Source of the DNA: Tatlockia sp. | GTDB taxonomy: Bacteria > Pseudomonadota > Gammaproteobacteria > Legionellales > Legionellaceae | Length of the DNA: 64,000 nucleotides | Reading direction: 5' to 3' | NCBI GenBank assembly: GCA_013697725.1 | Contig: JACCWI010000037.1 | Coordinates: 62,001-126,000, forward strand | Shown: positions 56,201 through 64,000 of the stretch, one piece after another | Layout: every line of letters begins with the position of its first letter | Numbering within the stretch: the first letter of the stretch is position 1 | The notes under the pieces: model-generated | Told to the model about the DNA's origin: nothing | Database searches by the model: none | The model's input: only the letters and a program-made list of their open reading frames with translations | Made by a program: the position numbers and the translations under genes

Positions 56201-56905
56201 ATGGAATTTTTAGAAATAGTCTTGAGTCTTTTAGCATTAATTGTTCTTGAAATTGTCTTGGGTATAGATAATTTAGTTTTTTTAGCTATATTGACGGAAA
56301 AATTACCTAGAGAGCAAAGGAAGAGTGCTCGACGATGGGGCTTAACCTTTGCTTGGGTTACTCGTCTTATCTTGCTTGCCTCAGCGGTATGGTTAACTAA
56401 ACTGACTCATCCCTTATTCAGCGTTGCTAAATTTTCCTTTTCCGCGAGGGATTTATTCCTTTTTGTGGGCGGAATGTTCCTTATTGCCAAAGCGACGCAG
56501 GAAATTCATCTTGAAATTGCCAAAACAACTAAGCTAACTGTAACAAAGCCGAAAGTACCTGTTTCGTTTACCGGAGTTATTCTGCAAGTTGCCTTAATGG
56601 ATATTATATTTTCGCTTGATAGTGTCTTGACTGCCTTAGGCTTAACTGATCGCTTTATGGTGATGGCTGCTGCAATAACTTGTGCAATTTTAGTTATGGT
56701 CTTTGCTGCTGAACCTGTTAGCCATTTTATTGATAAGCATCCTACGCTTAAAATGCTAGCTCTGTCTTTTTTAATTTTAATAGGAACGGTTTTAGTGGCC
56801 GATAGTTTTTCATTCCATATCCCGCGCGGCTATATCTATTTTGCTATGGGTTTTTCTTTAACTGTGGAAATTTTAAACCAGTTTGCTCTTTCGCGAAAAA
56901 AATAG
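56201..56905 (+). CDS. TerC family integral membrane protein
   Basis: A 234-residue membrane protein of the TerC family with about seven helices. Signatures: VLEIVLGIDNLVFLAILTEK (the acidic GIDN in helix 1), the mid-protein VALMDIIFSLDSVLTALGLT with the second conserved Asp, and FLILIGTVLVADSFSFHIPR near the end. TerC proteins have been linked to manganese export or metalation of secreted proteins and to tellurite resistance; the actual role here is not set. It is divergent from pcnB; hemJ starts 9 bp after it. Confidence 0.9.
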   Translation: MEFLEIVLSLLALIVLEIVLGIDNLVFLAILTEKLPREQRKSARRWGLTFAWVTRLILLASAVWLTKLTHPLFSVAKFSFSARDLFLFVGGMFLIAKATQEIHLEIAKTTKLTVTKPKVPVSFTGVILQVALMDIIFSLDSVLTALGLTDRFMVMAAAITCAILVMVFAAEPVSHFIDKHPTLKMLALSFLILIGTVLVADSFSFHIPRGYIYFAMGFSLTVEILNQFALSRKK

Positions 56906-56914
56906 GTGGTAGAA

Positions 56915-57337
56915 ATGCTCTACATTAAAGCCTTCCATATAATTGCAATGGTAGCCTGGTTTGCAGGTCTTTTTTATTTGCCAAGGCTATTTGTCTACCA
57001 TGCCGAGGCGTCAGATGCTCTATCTATTACACGCTTTAAGGTTATGGAGCGACGCCTTTATTATGGTATAACCTGGCCGGCAGCCTTGGCAACAGTAACT
57101 TTGGGCTTGATTCTAATTAGTTATAACCTTAGCTATTATTTAAACGCTGTCTGGTTGCAGGGGAAATTAGCTTTGGTGTTTGTGTTGTGTATATATCATT
57201 TGGGATGCGGATATTTTTTAAAACGTTTTACTCAAGATAAAAATACAAATTCAGCCAGGTTTTATCGCTTTTATAACGAAGTGCCTACTATATTACTTTT
57301 TGGCATCATTATGCTGGTAGTGATAAAACCTGTATAA
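56915..57337 (+). CDS. hemJ: Protoporphyrinogen IX oxidase HemJ
   Basis: A 140-residue membrane protein of the HemJ (UPF0093) family, which oxidises protoporphyrinogen IX in haem synthesis. Family features: YIKAFHIIAMVAWFAGLFYL with the conserved His (haem ligand), PRLFVYHAEASD, MERRLYYGITWPAALATVTL and LALVFVLCIYHLGCGYFLKR. Four hydrophobic segments. The ATG at 56915 is preceded by AGGTGG; an in-frame GTG at 56906 just after the terC stop is less likely. hemL, also haem synthesis, is near at 57713. Confidence 0.92.
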   Translation: MLYIKAFHIIAMVAWFAGLFYLPRLFVYHAEASDALSITRFKVMERRLYYGITWPAALATVTLGLILISYNLSYYLNAVWLQGKLALVFVLCIYHLGCGYFLKRFTQDKNTNSARFYRFYNEVPTILLFGIIMLVVIKPV

Positions 57338-57339
57338 AA

Positions 57340-57528
57340 TTAGTCAACCTCAATCATCTCAAAATCATCTTTGCCAGCTCCACAATCAGGGCAGAACCAA
57401 TTCTCAGGGACATCTTCCCAACGAGTACCGGCTTCGATGCCGTCTTCCGGCCAACCCTCTGCTTCGTCGTAGATGAATCCACAAATAACACACATGTATT
57501 TTTTTAAATCGTTAATTACATCAGTCAA
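57340..57528 (-). CDS. Rubredoxin
   Basis: A 62-residue iron protein with the two rubredoxin iron-binding pairs, [20 protein letters not shown] (CxxCG) and [17 protein letters not shown] (CPxCG), and the conserved [20 protein letters not shown] core. It transfers electrons in alkane hydroxylation or oxidative-stress protection in other bacteria; its partner is not obvious here. It is convergent with hemJ, with a two-base gap. Confidence 0.96.
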   Translation of the reverse strand: MTDVINDLKKYMCVICGFIYDEAEGWPEDGIEAGTRWEDVPENWFCPDCGAGKDDFEMIEVD

Positions 57529-57712
57529 AATTTAAAGCTCCTCATTTAGCGAGCGCTTATTATAATTAAAGCCGGCTCTGAATGAAAGGGTTGGTCTGAT
57601 TGTATATTCACTAAGCAATAAAAATTTAACTTTAGCTGAAAATTAATTAAAGATTTTTGTCAGTTGTTTTAAATAGAGGTAGAATGAAACCATTTTTTGG
57701 CATGGAGTAGTC

Positions 57713-59011
57713 GTGACTAGATCTCAGCAACTATTTGCAAAAGCGAAATCTCTTATTCCTGGAGGGGTTAATTCTCCGGTCAGAGCCTTTAAAGGCGTAG
57801 GTGGTGAGCCAATATTTTTTAAATCAGGAAAGGGTGCCTATCTAACTGATGTGGATGGAAAATCTTATATTGATTATGTAGGCTCTTGGGGGCCGTTAAT
57901 TCTTGGTCATTGCGCCAGTTCTGTAATCGATGCCGTGCAAGAGGTTTTACAGAATGGTATGAGTTTTGGAGCACCCACAGAGCTGGAAATTGAATTATCA
58001 GAAAAAATTATTACATTAATGCCTGCTATTGAAAAAATCCGCATGGTTAATTCAGGTACAGAAGCGACCATGACTGCTATTCGTTTAGCTCGTGGTTATA
58101 CAGGTAAAAACAAGATTATTAAATTTAATGGTTGCTATCATGGCCATAATGATAGCCTCTTGGTAAAAGCGGGCTCAGGTCTCTTAACTCTGGGCATACC
58201 CTCATCCCCCGGGATTCCCGCAAGTATAACCGAGCATACTCTGACGGCTGATTTTAATGACCTTAATCAAACTGCAGCTTTGTTTAAGCATCATTCAAAT
58301 GATATTGCCGCGGTTATTGTAGAGCCAGTGGCGGGAAATATGGGCTTTGTTCTGCCCCAAAACGATTTTTTAAAGGGCTTGCGTGAGCTTTGCGATGCAA
58401 ATGATGCCTTATTAATTTTTGATGAAGTGATGACGGGCTTTCGTGTTGCCTTGGGTGGCGCTCAAGCCTTATATAATATTAAGCCAGATTTAACGACCTT
58501 GGGTAAAATAATTGGCGGCGGCATGCCAGTGGGTGCTCTTGGTGGGCGAGCTGAAATAATGTCTCATTTAGCACCTGAAGGAGATGTTTATCAGGCTGGC
58601 ACTTTATCAGGCAATCCGCTGGCCATGGCAGCAGGCCTGGCTACTTTGTCAGCTATTGAAAGCCCAGAATTTTATGAGCAGCTGACTGCTAATACTCAAT
58701 CCCTGATTGTAGGCTTAGCTGCAATCTCGGCTTCGATGCATATTCCTTTTAAAGGCTCCTTTTTAGGTGGAATGTTTGGTTTTTGTTTTAACGAGAAGAA
58801 AGAGATTTTAAACTGTAAAGACGTGGCATCTTCAGATGAGCGAAGGTTTAAACAATTTTTCCATGGCATGTTAGATAAAGGAATTTATTTTGCGCCATCC
58901 ATGTATGAAGCGTGTTTTCTATCTTCTGCACATACTCCCGAAGAAATTTCAAAAACTCTCAAGGCTGCTGAATCGGTGTTAGCAAGCTTAGTGGAGACTA
59001 AAGTTTTATGA
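57713..59011 (+). CDS. hemL: Glutamate-1-semialdehyde 2,1-aminomutase
   Basis: PLP enzyme of 432 residues that converts glutamate-1-semialdehyde to 5-aminolevulinate, the C5 route to haem. Family features: [78 protein letters not shown] and the PLP lysine in [21 protein letters not shown] start at 57713 with GGAG upstream. The next gene overlaps it by 4 bp (ATGA), so the pair is co-translated. Confidence 0.96.
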   Translation: MTRSQQLFAKAKSLIPGGVNSPVRAFKGVGGEPIFFKSGKGAYLTDVDGKSYIDYVGSWGPLILGHCASSVIDAVQEVLQNGMSFGAPTELEIELSEKIITLMPAIEKIRMVNSGTEATMTAIRLARGYTGKNKIIKFNGCYHGHNDSLLVKAGSGLLTLGIPSSPGIPASITEHTLTADFNDLNQTAALFKHHSNDIAAVIVEPVAGNMGFVLPQNDFLKGLRELCDANDALLIFDEVMTGFRVALGGAQALYNIKPDLTTLGKIIGGGMPVGALGGRAEIMSHLAPEGDVYQAGTLSGNPLAMAAGLATLSAIESPEFYEQLTANTQSLIVGLAAISASMHIPFKGSFLGGMFGFCFNEKKEILNCKDVASSDERRFKQFFHGMLDKGIYFAPSMYEACFLSSAHTPEEISKTLKAAESVLASLVETKVL

Positions 59012-60069
59012 AGATCTACCATGTTTACGGCGTTGGGAATGCTTTAATCGATAGGGAAGCCAAGGTCGATGACGGATTTTTAGAAGCCTTTGCCGTAGAG
59101 AAGAATGTAATGACCCTCATTGATGTGGCAACGCATCAACGGCTCACAGAAGCCTTGGCTGACTGCTTTTGTCATTCAAGCTGTGGTGGTTCTGCAGCAA
59201 ATACTTTAATTGCGTTAAGCCAATTTGGAGGCAAGGGTTTTTATAGTTGTAAGGTCGCTGATGATGAGGCCGGTCGCTTATTTCTAGGGGAATTAAACTC
59301 GCTGGCGTTGGATTGTAATTTAGTTGAGAACAATTTATTGCCAGGTATAACCGGGCAATGTCTTGTCTTGGTAACGGACGATGCCCAACGAACAATGAAC
59401 ACCCATCTGGGCATCTCAGAAACACTTGATAAAGCTGTTCTGGATTTAAAAGCCATTGCTGCTTCAGAATATATTTATCTTGAAGGCTATTTGATTGCTT
59501 CACCCCCCGGAAAGAAAGCTTTGTTAGCGGCAAGGCAGCACGCGCAAGCCTCGCATACTAAAGTGGCCTTGACTCTCTCGGATCCGAATATGGTTCGTTA
59601 TTTTAAAAATGAGTTAGTTGCGGTGATTGATGGTCAGGTCGACCTATTATTTTGTAATGAAGAAGAAGCGCTTTTATTTACGCAAGCTGATAGTTTAGAA
59701 ATGGCCATTCCTCTGTTGCAGCCCTTTGCTAATCATTTAGTTGTTACTTGCGGTAGTCGCGGAGCAATTCTAGCTATTAATGGAGAAGCAATTGCTATCC
59801 CCACCAAGGCCACATCTGCAATTGACACAGTAGGGGCGGGTGATATGTTTGCCGGAGCTTATCTTTATGCGGTAACCCACGGTTATACGCCGAGGCTTGC
59901 TGTAGAGTTAGCTAATAAAGCGGCGACTGAAGTTGTTTGCCAATATGGTGCACGCTTAAATAATGAGAAGATTTTAGCGATTAAAAGAGAATTTGAGGCC
60001 TTGAATCACAATGTTTTTCAATCAACTTTATACAGAGACAAAGAGTATTCCCAAAAAAAATATAGCTAA
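59008..60069 (+). CDS. PfkB-family sugar/nucleoside kinase (adenosine kinase-like)
   Basis: A 353-residue PfkB/ribokinase-superfamily kinase. The two PfkB patterns are [20 protein letters not shown] with [13 protein letters not shown] near the start and the catalytic [19 protein letters not shown] (Asp in GAGD) near residue 280. The arrangement is like the YdjH/adenosine kinase group. Substrate cannot be read from the sequence. It overlaps hemL by 4 bp. The last 30 residues ([20 protein letters not shown]) are a loose, basic tail. Confidence 0.88.
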   Translation: MKIYHVYGVGNALIDREAKVDDGFLEAFAVEKNVMTLIDVATHQRLTEALADCFCHSSCGGSAANTLIALSQFGGKGFYSCKVADDEAGRLFLGELNSLALDCNLVENNLLPGITGQCLVLVTDDAQRTMNTHLGISETLDKAVLDLKAIAASEYIYLEGYLIASPPGKKALLAARQHAQASHTKVALTLSDPNMVRYFKNELVAVIDGQVDLLFCNEEEALLFTQADSLEMAIPLLQPFANHLVVTCGSRGAILAINGEAIAIPTKATSAIDTVGAGDMFAGAYLYAVTHGYTPRLAVELANKAATEVVCQYGARLNNEKILAIKREFEALNHNVFQSTLYRDKEYSQKKYS

Positions 60070-60152
60070 TCTAAAAAAGGTTGAAATTAATGTGGTAACT
60101 CAAGCGCAAAGAATTTACCGTGCGTGAAGCAAAGAGGTATTATGACAATAAT

Positions 60153-60182
60153 TTGCTTAATAAAGATGCATTATGTTATAAT
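60153..60182 (+). promoter_or_regulatory. Candidate promoter of the 60302 gene
   Basis: TTGCTT (60153-60158), an 18-base spacer and TATAAT (60177-60182). This leaves a 5' leader of about 110 bases before the ATG at 60302. Confidence 0.45.
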
Positions 60183-60301
60183 TTATGAGTTTTTATGACC
60201 TTACCCCTACCATTTTTTCAATTCTGAGTAGTTAAATATTTCAATTGAGTGATGAGCTTTAATTTGGATTAACCGCGTGTGAAATTTTAAAAGGCTAGTA
60301 A

Positions 60302-61390
60302 ATGATTATAAATATAAAAAATTTATTAAATGATCTTATTTCTTATACAATAATTACAGATTCCTCTATAAGTTCTCAAGGAGGGGCTGTTTTGTATCAT
60401 ATGCGAGAAGCCTTTAAAAAGGCCAGTTCTCAAAAGGAAATGATTGCCTTATTTTTCGGCGGTACTCTTTATGCTATGCATCAGGATGAGACAAAATACG
60501 GTGTGAGCCTTGGTGCTTCAAAGATTGTTAACCATGTTGAGTTCCCTTCACCCTCTACTCATGAGGAGTTCAAAAGAAATATGCTGGGGATAGGTAACTA
60601 CATTTTAGAGAATCTGCCCAACTCTCTGACTAATGAAATCTATCGTAAAAAAATTAAGCCTAGACATGAAGCTCCCAAACCTTATTTCCCTAATTTGGAA
60701 TTGAACTTGACTGAAGTAGAGCTATTACTTAACTTTTGCAAAAAATATGGAGGTAATTTAGAAAAAACTGACATAGATACTGAAGAGTTTGTAGTAGAAA
60801 AAAAATGTTCTACAAAAGAAAAGCAATTCTTTCAATCTCCACTAGCCAGTAAAAAAGCTCCCCAAAATGAGAAGCAGACCGTTCAGCCTAAACAACTGAG
60901 TTCTAAAAAAACTAAGTTAATAAAACCAGAAAACGTAGAAAATATTGAAAAGCTCAAACTAATTGTTGACGAGCTTAGAACTAATATTACTCAAACCAAA
61001 AATCGAGTAAAGTTTTTTACCTCTAACATTAGTGATAAATATGGAAAATTAACTACCATCTTAAAATGGCTCTCTAAACAGACCTCGATTGATACGCAAC
61101 AACAGCAGGTTCTCATTGCTTTGATAGGAGAGGTTACTAAGGAAAAAAGAAATTGCTTGGGCTTGTTTAGTCCTCATAGTTTTGATGAATTTCAATCGCT
61201 AATGAAAGCTAACGAGTTTATGATTCCTGAAGGAATCAAATTTGGATCTATCCAAAATTTAGCCTCTGGGGTGCACCAATCGGTGACTGTACTAATCGAT
61301 AAAGGCCTTTCAAGTATTCCAGCTAATGTTAGTCTCTGTGCTCAGGTTGATATTACGGAAGAAGACATAAAAAATGCGATTGGTTTATAG
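60302..61390 (+). CDS. Hypothetical soluble protein, candidate effector
   Basis: I do not recognise this 362-residue protein. The N-terminal 110 residues look folded (GGAVLYHMREAFKKASSQKE and LFFGGTLYAMHQDETKYGVS); residues 165-215 are a low-complexity lysine-rich linker (KKAPQNEKQTVQPKQLSSKK); the rest is helical with another folded part (RNCLGLFSPHSFDEFQSLMK). No signal peptide or membrane helix. It lies at the head of an accessory block with a membrane protein and a PP2C-like protein, so a host-directed role is possible but not shown. Confidence 0.65.
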   Translation: MIINIKNLLNDLISYTIITDSSISSQGGAVLYHMREAFKKASSQKEMIALFFGGTLYAMHQDETKYGVSLGASKIVNHVEFPSPSTHEEFKRNMLGIGNYILENLPNSLTNEIYRKKIKPRHEAPKPYFPNLELNLTEVELLLNFCKKYGGNLEKTDIDTEEFVVEKKCSTKEKQFFQSPLASKKAPQNEKQTVQPKQLSSKKTKLIKPENVENIEKLKLIVDELRTNITQTKNRVKFFTSNISDKYGKLTTILKWLSKQTSIDTQQQQVLIALIGEVTKEKRNCLGLFSPHSFDEFQSLMKANEFMIPEGIKFGSIQNLASGVHQSVTVLIDKGLSSIPANVSLCAQVDITEEDIKNAIGL

Positions 61391-61433
61391 CTAAAAAAAA
61401 TTTTCTTGCTTCTTCTGGCATGAATATTGAATG

Positions 61434-61465
61434 CTTTAGGTAAAATTGTTTTGTTTTACCTAAAG
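61434..61465 (+). promoter_or_regulatory. 12-bp perfect stem overlapping a ribosome binding site
   Basis: CTTTAGGTAAAA (61434-61445) and TTTTACCTAAAG (61454-61465) are perfect inverse copies around the 8-base loop TTGTTTTG. The right arm ends inside AAAGGA (61462-61467), the ribosome binding site of the ATG at 61475. The stem would hide that site in mRNA. It might also be a terminator for the preceding gene. Confidence 0.6.
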
Positions 61466-61474
61466 GACAAATTC

Positions 61475-62194
61475 ATGATCACCCCTCAATCTTCTGAAAT
61501 AGTCCCGATTATCATTTCTACAGTTGTAATTTGTATTTTACTTTTTAGTCTTTATGTCACTATCAAATACAGAAATCCGGAGCAGTATAAAAAAACACGC
61601 ATTAATGTTTTCTTTTCGACTCTTGCATCTGTTGCAATTATTTTTATTGGTTTCAATATTATCTTAACTTCCATTTCTTTTGAATTTAATCAAACCTACA
61701 CTCGAATTAACAAGACCAAAGATGCTATTGATAAATTATGGCTTTATCCTAATCAGCTTCTTAAAACCAGTCCTAATATACGACCTGAATTTTTAGCCTC
61801 TTTTTTTATGTCTAATCTTGACCTTTATAATTTAATATTGTTGCCTAATAAAAAAACAAACATGACTAAAGAAAGTATAATTGAAGAGGAATTTATTGCT
61901 AATGTAATGCTTCTTTCCTGGTCAGATTGTTTGACAATTCGCAAATATGACAAAACCCCTCTAAATTATTGGCTCACTGGATTTATAACCTGGGCACAAA
62001 ATCCTTATTTTAGAGCCTACTATGAAAGAATAAAATTTGGTTACGATCCCAAAACCATTGAACTAGCCGAACTTTTATTTGAATATGCAGACCAGATACC
62101 CGTTCCCACTAAAGATACCTCAGTATATCCGAAAGTTATCGAGCTAATGATGAAGGATCCGCGCTATATCTCGTTGTTAAAATCGCTTAGCTAA
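61475..62194 (+). CDS. Hypothetical membrane protein with two N-terminal helices
   Basis: A 239-residue protein that I do not recognise. Two hydrophobic helices (IVPIIISTVVICILLFSLYV and VFFSTLASVAIIFIGFNIIL) sit in the first 75 residues; the remaining 165 residues are soluble and rich in aromatics (LNYWLTGFITWAQNPYFRAY, ERIKFGYDPKTIELAELLFE). The frame is open from 61427, but the ATG at 61475 follows AAAGGA at seven bases and starts just before helix 1, so it is used. A stem-loop covers the ribosome binding site. Confidence 0.65.
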   Translation: MITPQSSEIVPIIISTVVICILLFSLYVTIKYRNPEQYKKTRINVFFSTLASVAIIFIGFNIILTSISFEFNQTYTRINKTKDAIDKLWLYPNQLLKTSPNIRPEFLASFFMSNLDLYNLILLPNKKTNMTKESIIEEEFIANVMLLSWSDCLTIRKYDKTPLNYWLTGFITWAQNPYFRAYYERIKFGYDPKTIELAELLFEYADQIPVPTKDTSVYPKVIELMMKDPRYISLLKSLS

Positions 62195-62332
62195 TTGGGC
62201 ATCAATACTCGTTATCCCTATTATCAACTAATTTAATTAAATAGAGAGGTGTTTATTGAATGTTATTTTAATAATATGATAAAATAATATGCAATAAGCT
62301 ATGGTTTTACTGATTATTAGTTTGGAGAAATA

Positions 62333-64000
62333 ATGGAAACAAAACGTGATGACAGTATCGATTACCCTATTACTGCAGTTCCAGGAATGGATGATATTAA
62401 AAATGATCTAGACAGGCTCTTTGCATGCAAAAATTACTCTCAAGTAATTGCTCATAAGGGCGCAGAGGATTTACTCGCTAAATTTGAAAGGTTGACCAAT
62501 CAAGATGAGAAATACTGCGCATTAATTGAGATTGGTGAGCGTTTTCAAAGAGAAAAATCAAAAAATGATGCTCAACTCAATGAATTTATAGGAGCGATAA
62601 AAAACGCGCTTATAAACCAGATTAACAATCGCACAGTTATTAAAGGCCTGGTTAATGAAAGAAAACCCTACCTTAATTGGAAAGATGCTTTATTAAAAAT
62701 TGATGAGAACTATCAACCACTTTCTCATACTTTTTTAGAACCCAAACGCGTCTACCCTGACATTGCTTACCCGATAGCGTTAACGAATGAGCAACGATTT
62801 CATACGGCAAGAAGAATGAATGGTTGCACGATCAGTGGCTCTAGTTTTGCGTCCAATAATGAGGAAAAATTACAAGCCTTACTCGATGATTCCGGTCAGC
62901 TAAAAGAGGCTGTAATTCTTGATGCGAGTTACACAGCCTCAGTCTCTGATGGCTGGGTAATCGCTATTGCTGATGGTTGTGGTCATCGTAAGGAAGACCG
63001 AGAAAATGAAGATATAGGTCGAACTTCCTATTTTGCCGCAAAAAATGCCTGCCGCTTGATGGCCGGTTTTAAAGATGCTGATAGTTTGACTAACAACCTC
63101 ATCGACCTAAAAAAGCGCTTGAGTAGTGAACTCCCGGTTAAAGTTCGCGCTCATCGAGATCTTAGCCTCCAACCGAAAAGAATCCAGGAGCCCCTCGAAA
63201 AAACAACACTCGCCTGTGGCCGTGCTTTTAAAATGGACAATGACCATTTTCGTTTTGTTGGGTTAAACATTGGCGATTCAATGCTGATAGCCTATAACCC
63301 CCGTAAAAAGACTTTTGCTACCATTGCGAGAGCGCAACAAATTTTGCGTGGGTGGGGAAAGGGCTCTCCTGCTGCCTTACCAGACTTATGTAAAGATGAT
63401 CAAATAGTTACCTTTGATTTGATTCTGGAAAAAGAAACTATAGTTTTCGGTTTAACGGATGGAGTATGGGATTATTTGCCAGTATTACAAAACTCTGCAG
63501 AAGACCAAGAGCAGAAAGGTAAAATAGACACTGAAATAGACTTTAAAACCTTAATGGCTGATCCTAATTTTAAATTACCGCATAGGGTTACGGTAAGTCG
63601 CTTAACCAAATCCCTGGCTGATTATTCCATTCTGCAAACAGAATTAGAAAGGCTTAGCCGTTTAAAAATAGCAAAAGAAGCACCATTGGCAATATTTAAT
63701 TCAAGGATTGAGCTGACGCGGCTACAGCAAGCGGGCAAAGATGCTTATCATCCAGAAATTAGAGTTAAGGCTAATCAACTAGAGGATGCTATCAGGTCAT
63801 TAAAGGTAGAAATTGGGGACGATTATACCTTAGTAGGACTGCAGCTCACTGATAATATTGACCTTACTCCAGATTATACCGCGGGTGAAATTGCGGTTTC
63901 AATTTTAACCTTAGGTTTATACGCATTAATTAAAGATTGTTTGCATATTGGAACCGACGATAAAATTACTCTCACAGATGGTCTTGGCGCTGCAGCTGCT
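62333..64000 (+). CDS. PP2C-like protein phosphatase, 3' end beyond the window; candidate effector
   Basis: An open frame of 556 codons that runs off the right edge. GGAG lies about eight bases before the ATG. It carries the ordered landmarks of the PP2C (PPM) fold: VIAIADGCGHRKEDRENEDI at about residue 210 (metal Asp-Gly), LNIGDSMLIAYNP at about 311 (GDS motif), VFGLTDGVWDYLP at about 372 (the [ST]DG-x-[WF]-D motif) and GDDYTLVGLQL at about 496 (the D-[ND]-x-[ST] metal site). A hydrophobic segment (AVSILTLGLYALIKDCL) follows at about 520-537 and resembles one in the 1645-residue protein. No signal peptide. A secreted phosphatase is plausible; whether it is active is not shown. Confidence 0.78.
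   Translation, partial: METKRDDSIDYPITAVPGMDDIKNDLDRLFACKNYSQVIAHKGAEDLLAKFERLTNQDEKYCALIEIGERFQREKSKNDAQLNEFIGAIKNALINQINNRTVIKGLVNERKPYLNWKDALLKIDENYQPLSHTFLEPKRVYPDIAYPIALTNEQRFHTARRMNGCTISGSSFASNNEEKLQALLDDSGQLKEAVILDASYTASVSDGWVIAIADGCGHRKEDRENEDIGRTSYFAAKNACRLMAGFKDADSLTNNLIDLKKRLSSELPVKVRAHRDLSLQPKRIQEPLEKTTLACGRAFKMDNDHFRFVGLNIGDSMLIAYNPRKKTFATIARAQQILRGWGKGSPAALPDLCKDDQIVTFDLILEKETIVFGLTDGVWDYLPVLQNSAEDQEQKGKIDTEIDFKTLMADPNFKLPHRVTVSRLTKSLADYSILQTELERLSRLKIAKEAPLAIFNSRIELTRLQQAGKDAYHPEIRVKANQLEDAIRSLKVEIGDDYTLVGLQLTDNIDLTPDYTAGEIAVSILTLGLYALIKDCLHIGTDDKITLTDGLGAAAA

Noticed and set aside
56113..56202. Longer pcnB start at 56202
   Set aside because: Its ATG would overlap the divergent terC ATG with no room for promoters; the extra 30 residues do not resemble the family.
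60232..60252. Sequence GTTAAATATTTCAATTGAG as a second PmrA box
   Set aside because: The second half-site is inverted and mismatched (AATT, not TTAA) and spacing is wrong.
1..64000. CRISPR arrays, rRNA or tRNA genes, integrases and insertion-sequence transposases
   Set aside because: Looked for by eye; no regularly spaced repeats, no rRNA or full tRNA cloverleaf and no transposase-like frame were seen. A tRNA or covariance scan was not run.

Overview
The window reads as chromosomal DNA of a Legionella-type gammaproteobacterium (order Legionellales). It is AT-rich and gene-dense. Housekeeping genes occur in gammaproteobacterial order (rpsF-rpsR-rplI, ruvB-tolQRAB, rlmN-pilF-rodZ-hisS-yfgM-bamB-der, sdhE/ygfX opposite ygfZ). 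These are interrupted by features typical of Legionella: a phosphatidylcholine synthase, an EnhB-like secreted protein, L,D-transpeptidases of the EnhA type, a divergent CsrA paralogue, and large AT-rich coiled-coil genes that look like Dot/Icm type IVB effectors, one of them behind a near-consensus PmrA box. The genus is inferred from this combination; no database was searched.

Layout. 0-6.4 kb: fatty-acid beta-oxidation alpha subunit, L,D-transpeptidase, PAP2 phosphatase, csrA-like gene, then the S6/S18/L9 ribosomal operon with a candidate S6:S18 leader and a clear terminator. 6.4-10.4 kb: a minus-strand accessory block with an ankyrin-like protein, redoxin, membrane protein, EnhB-like protein and phosphatidylcholine synthase. 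10.5-18.1 kb: aldehyde dehydrogenase, a second L,D-transpeptidase, the 180-kDa-class NAD-glutamate dehydrogenase and cytochrome b561. 18.2-25.6 kb: ygfZ, sdhE/ygfX, ruvB, an N-terminally deleted ybgC remnant, tolQRAB, and an S1/P1-type nuclease whose signal peptide is out of frame across a run of ten T. 25.6-33.0 kb: two giant coiled-coil genes (1645 and 773 codons), the most effector-like part of the window. 33.0-45.2 kb: cysZ-like gene, a three-gene pyruvate/2-oxoacid dehydrogenase operon, pabB, nudL, fadD, minC without minDE, lpxH, miaE, ndk and two unrecognised genes. 45.3-52.8 kb: rlmN to der, including the BAM lipoprotein BamB, with three copies of a dispersed repeat between rlmN and pilF. 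52.8-60.1 kb: a decayed EAL-domain gene, a universal stress protein, folK-pcnB, a terC-like gene, hemJ, rubredoxin, hemL and a PfkB kinase. 60.1-64 kb: a second accessory block with two unrecognised genes and a PP2C-like phosphatase gene that runs off the end.

The most interesting points are the PmrA-box giant gene; a hydrophobic motif near the C-terminus of that protein which recurs in the PP2C-like protein 33 kb away; the poly-T frameshift in the nuclease; the ruvB-ybgC deletion junction; the CsrA paralogue without the usual N-terminal arginines; the frameshifted EAL remnant; and a 12-bp perfect stem that overlaps the ribosome binding site of the 61.5-kb membrane protein.
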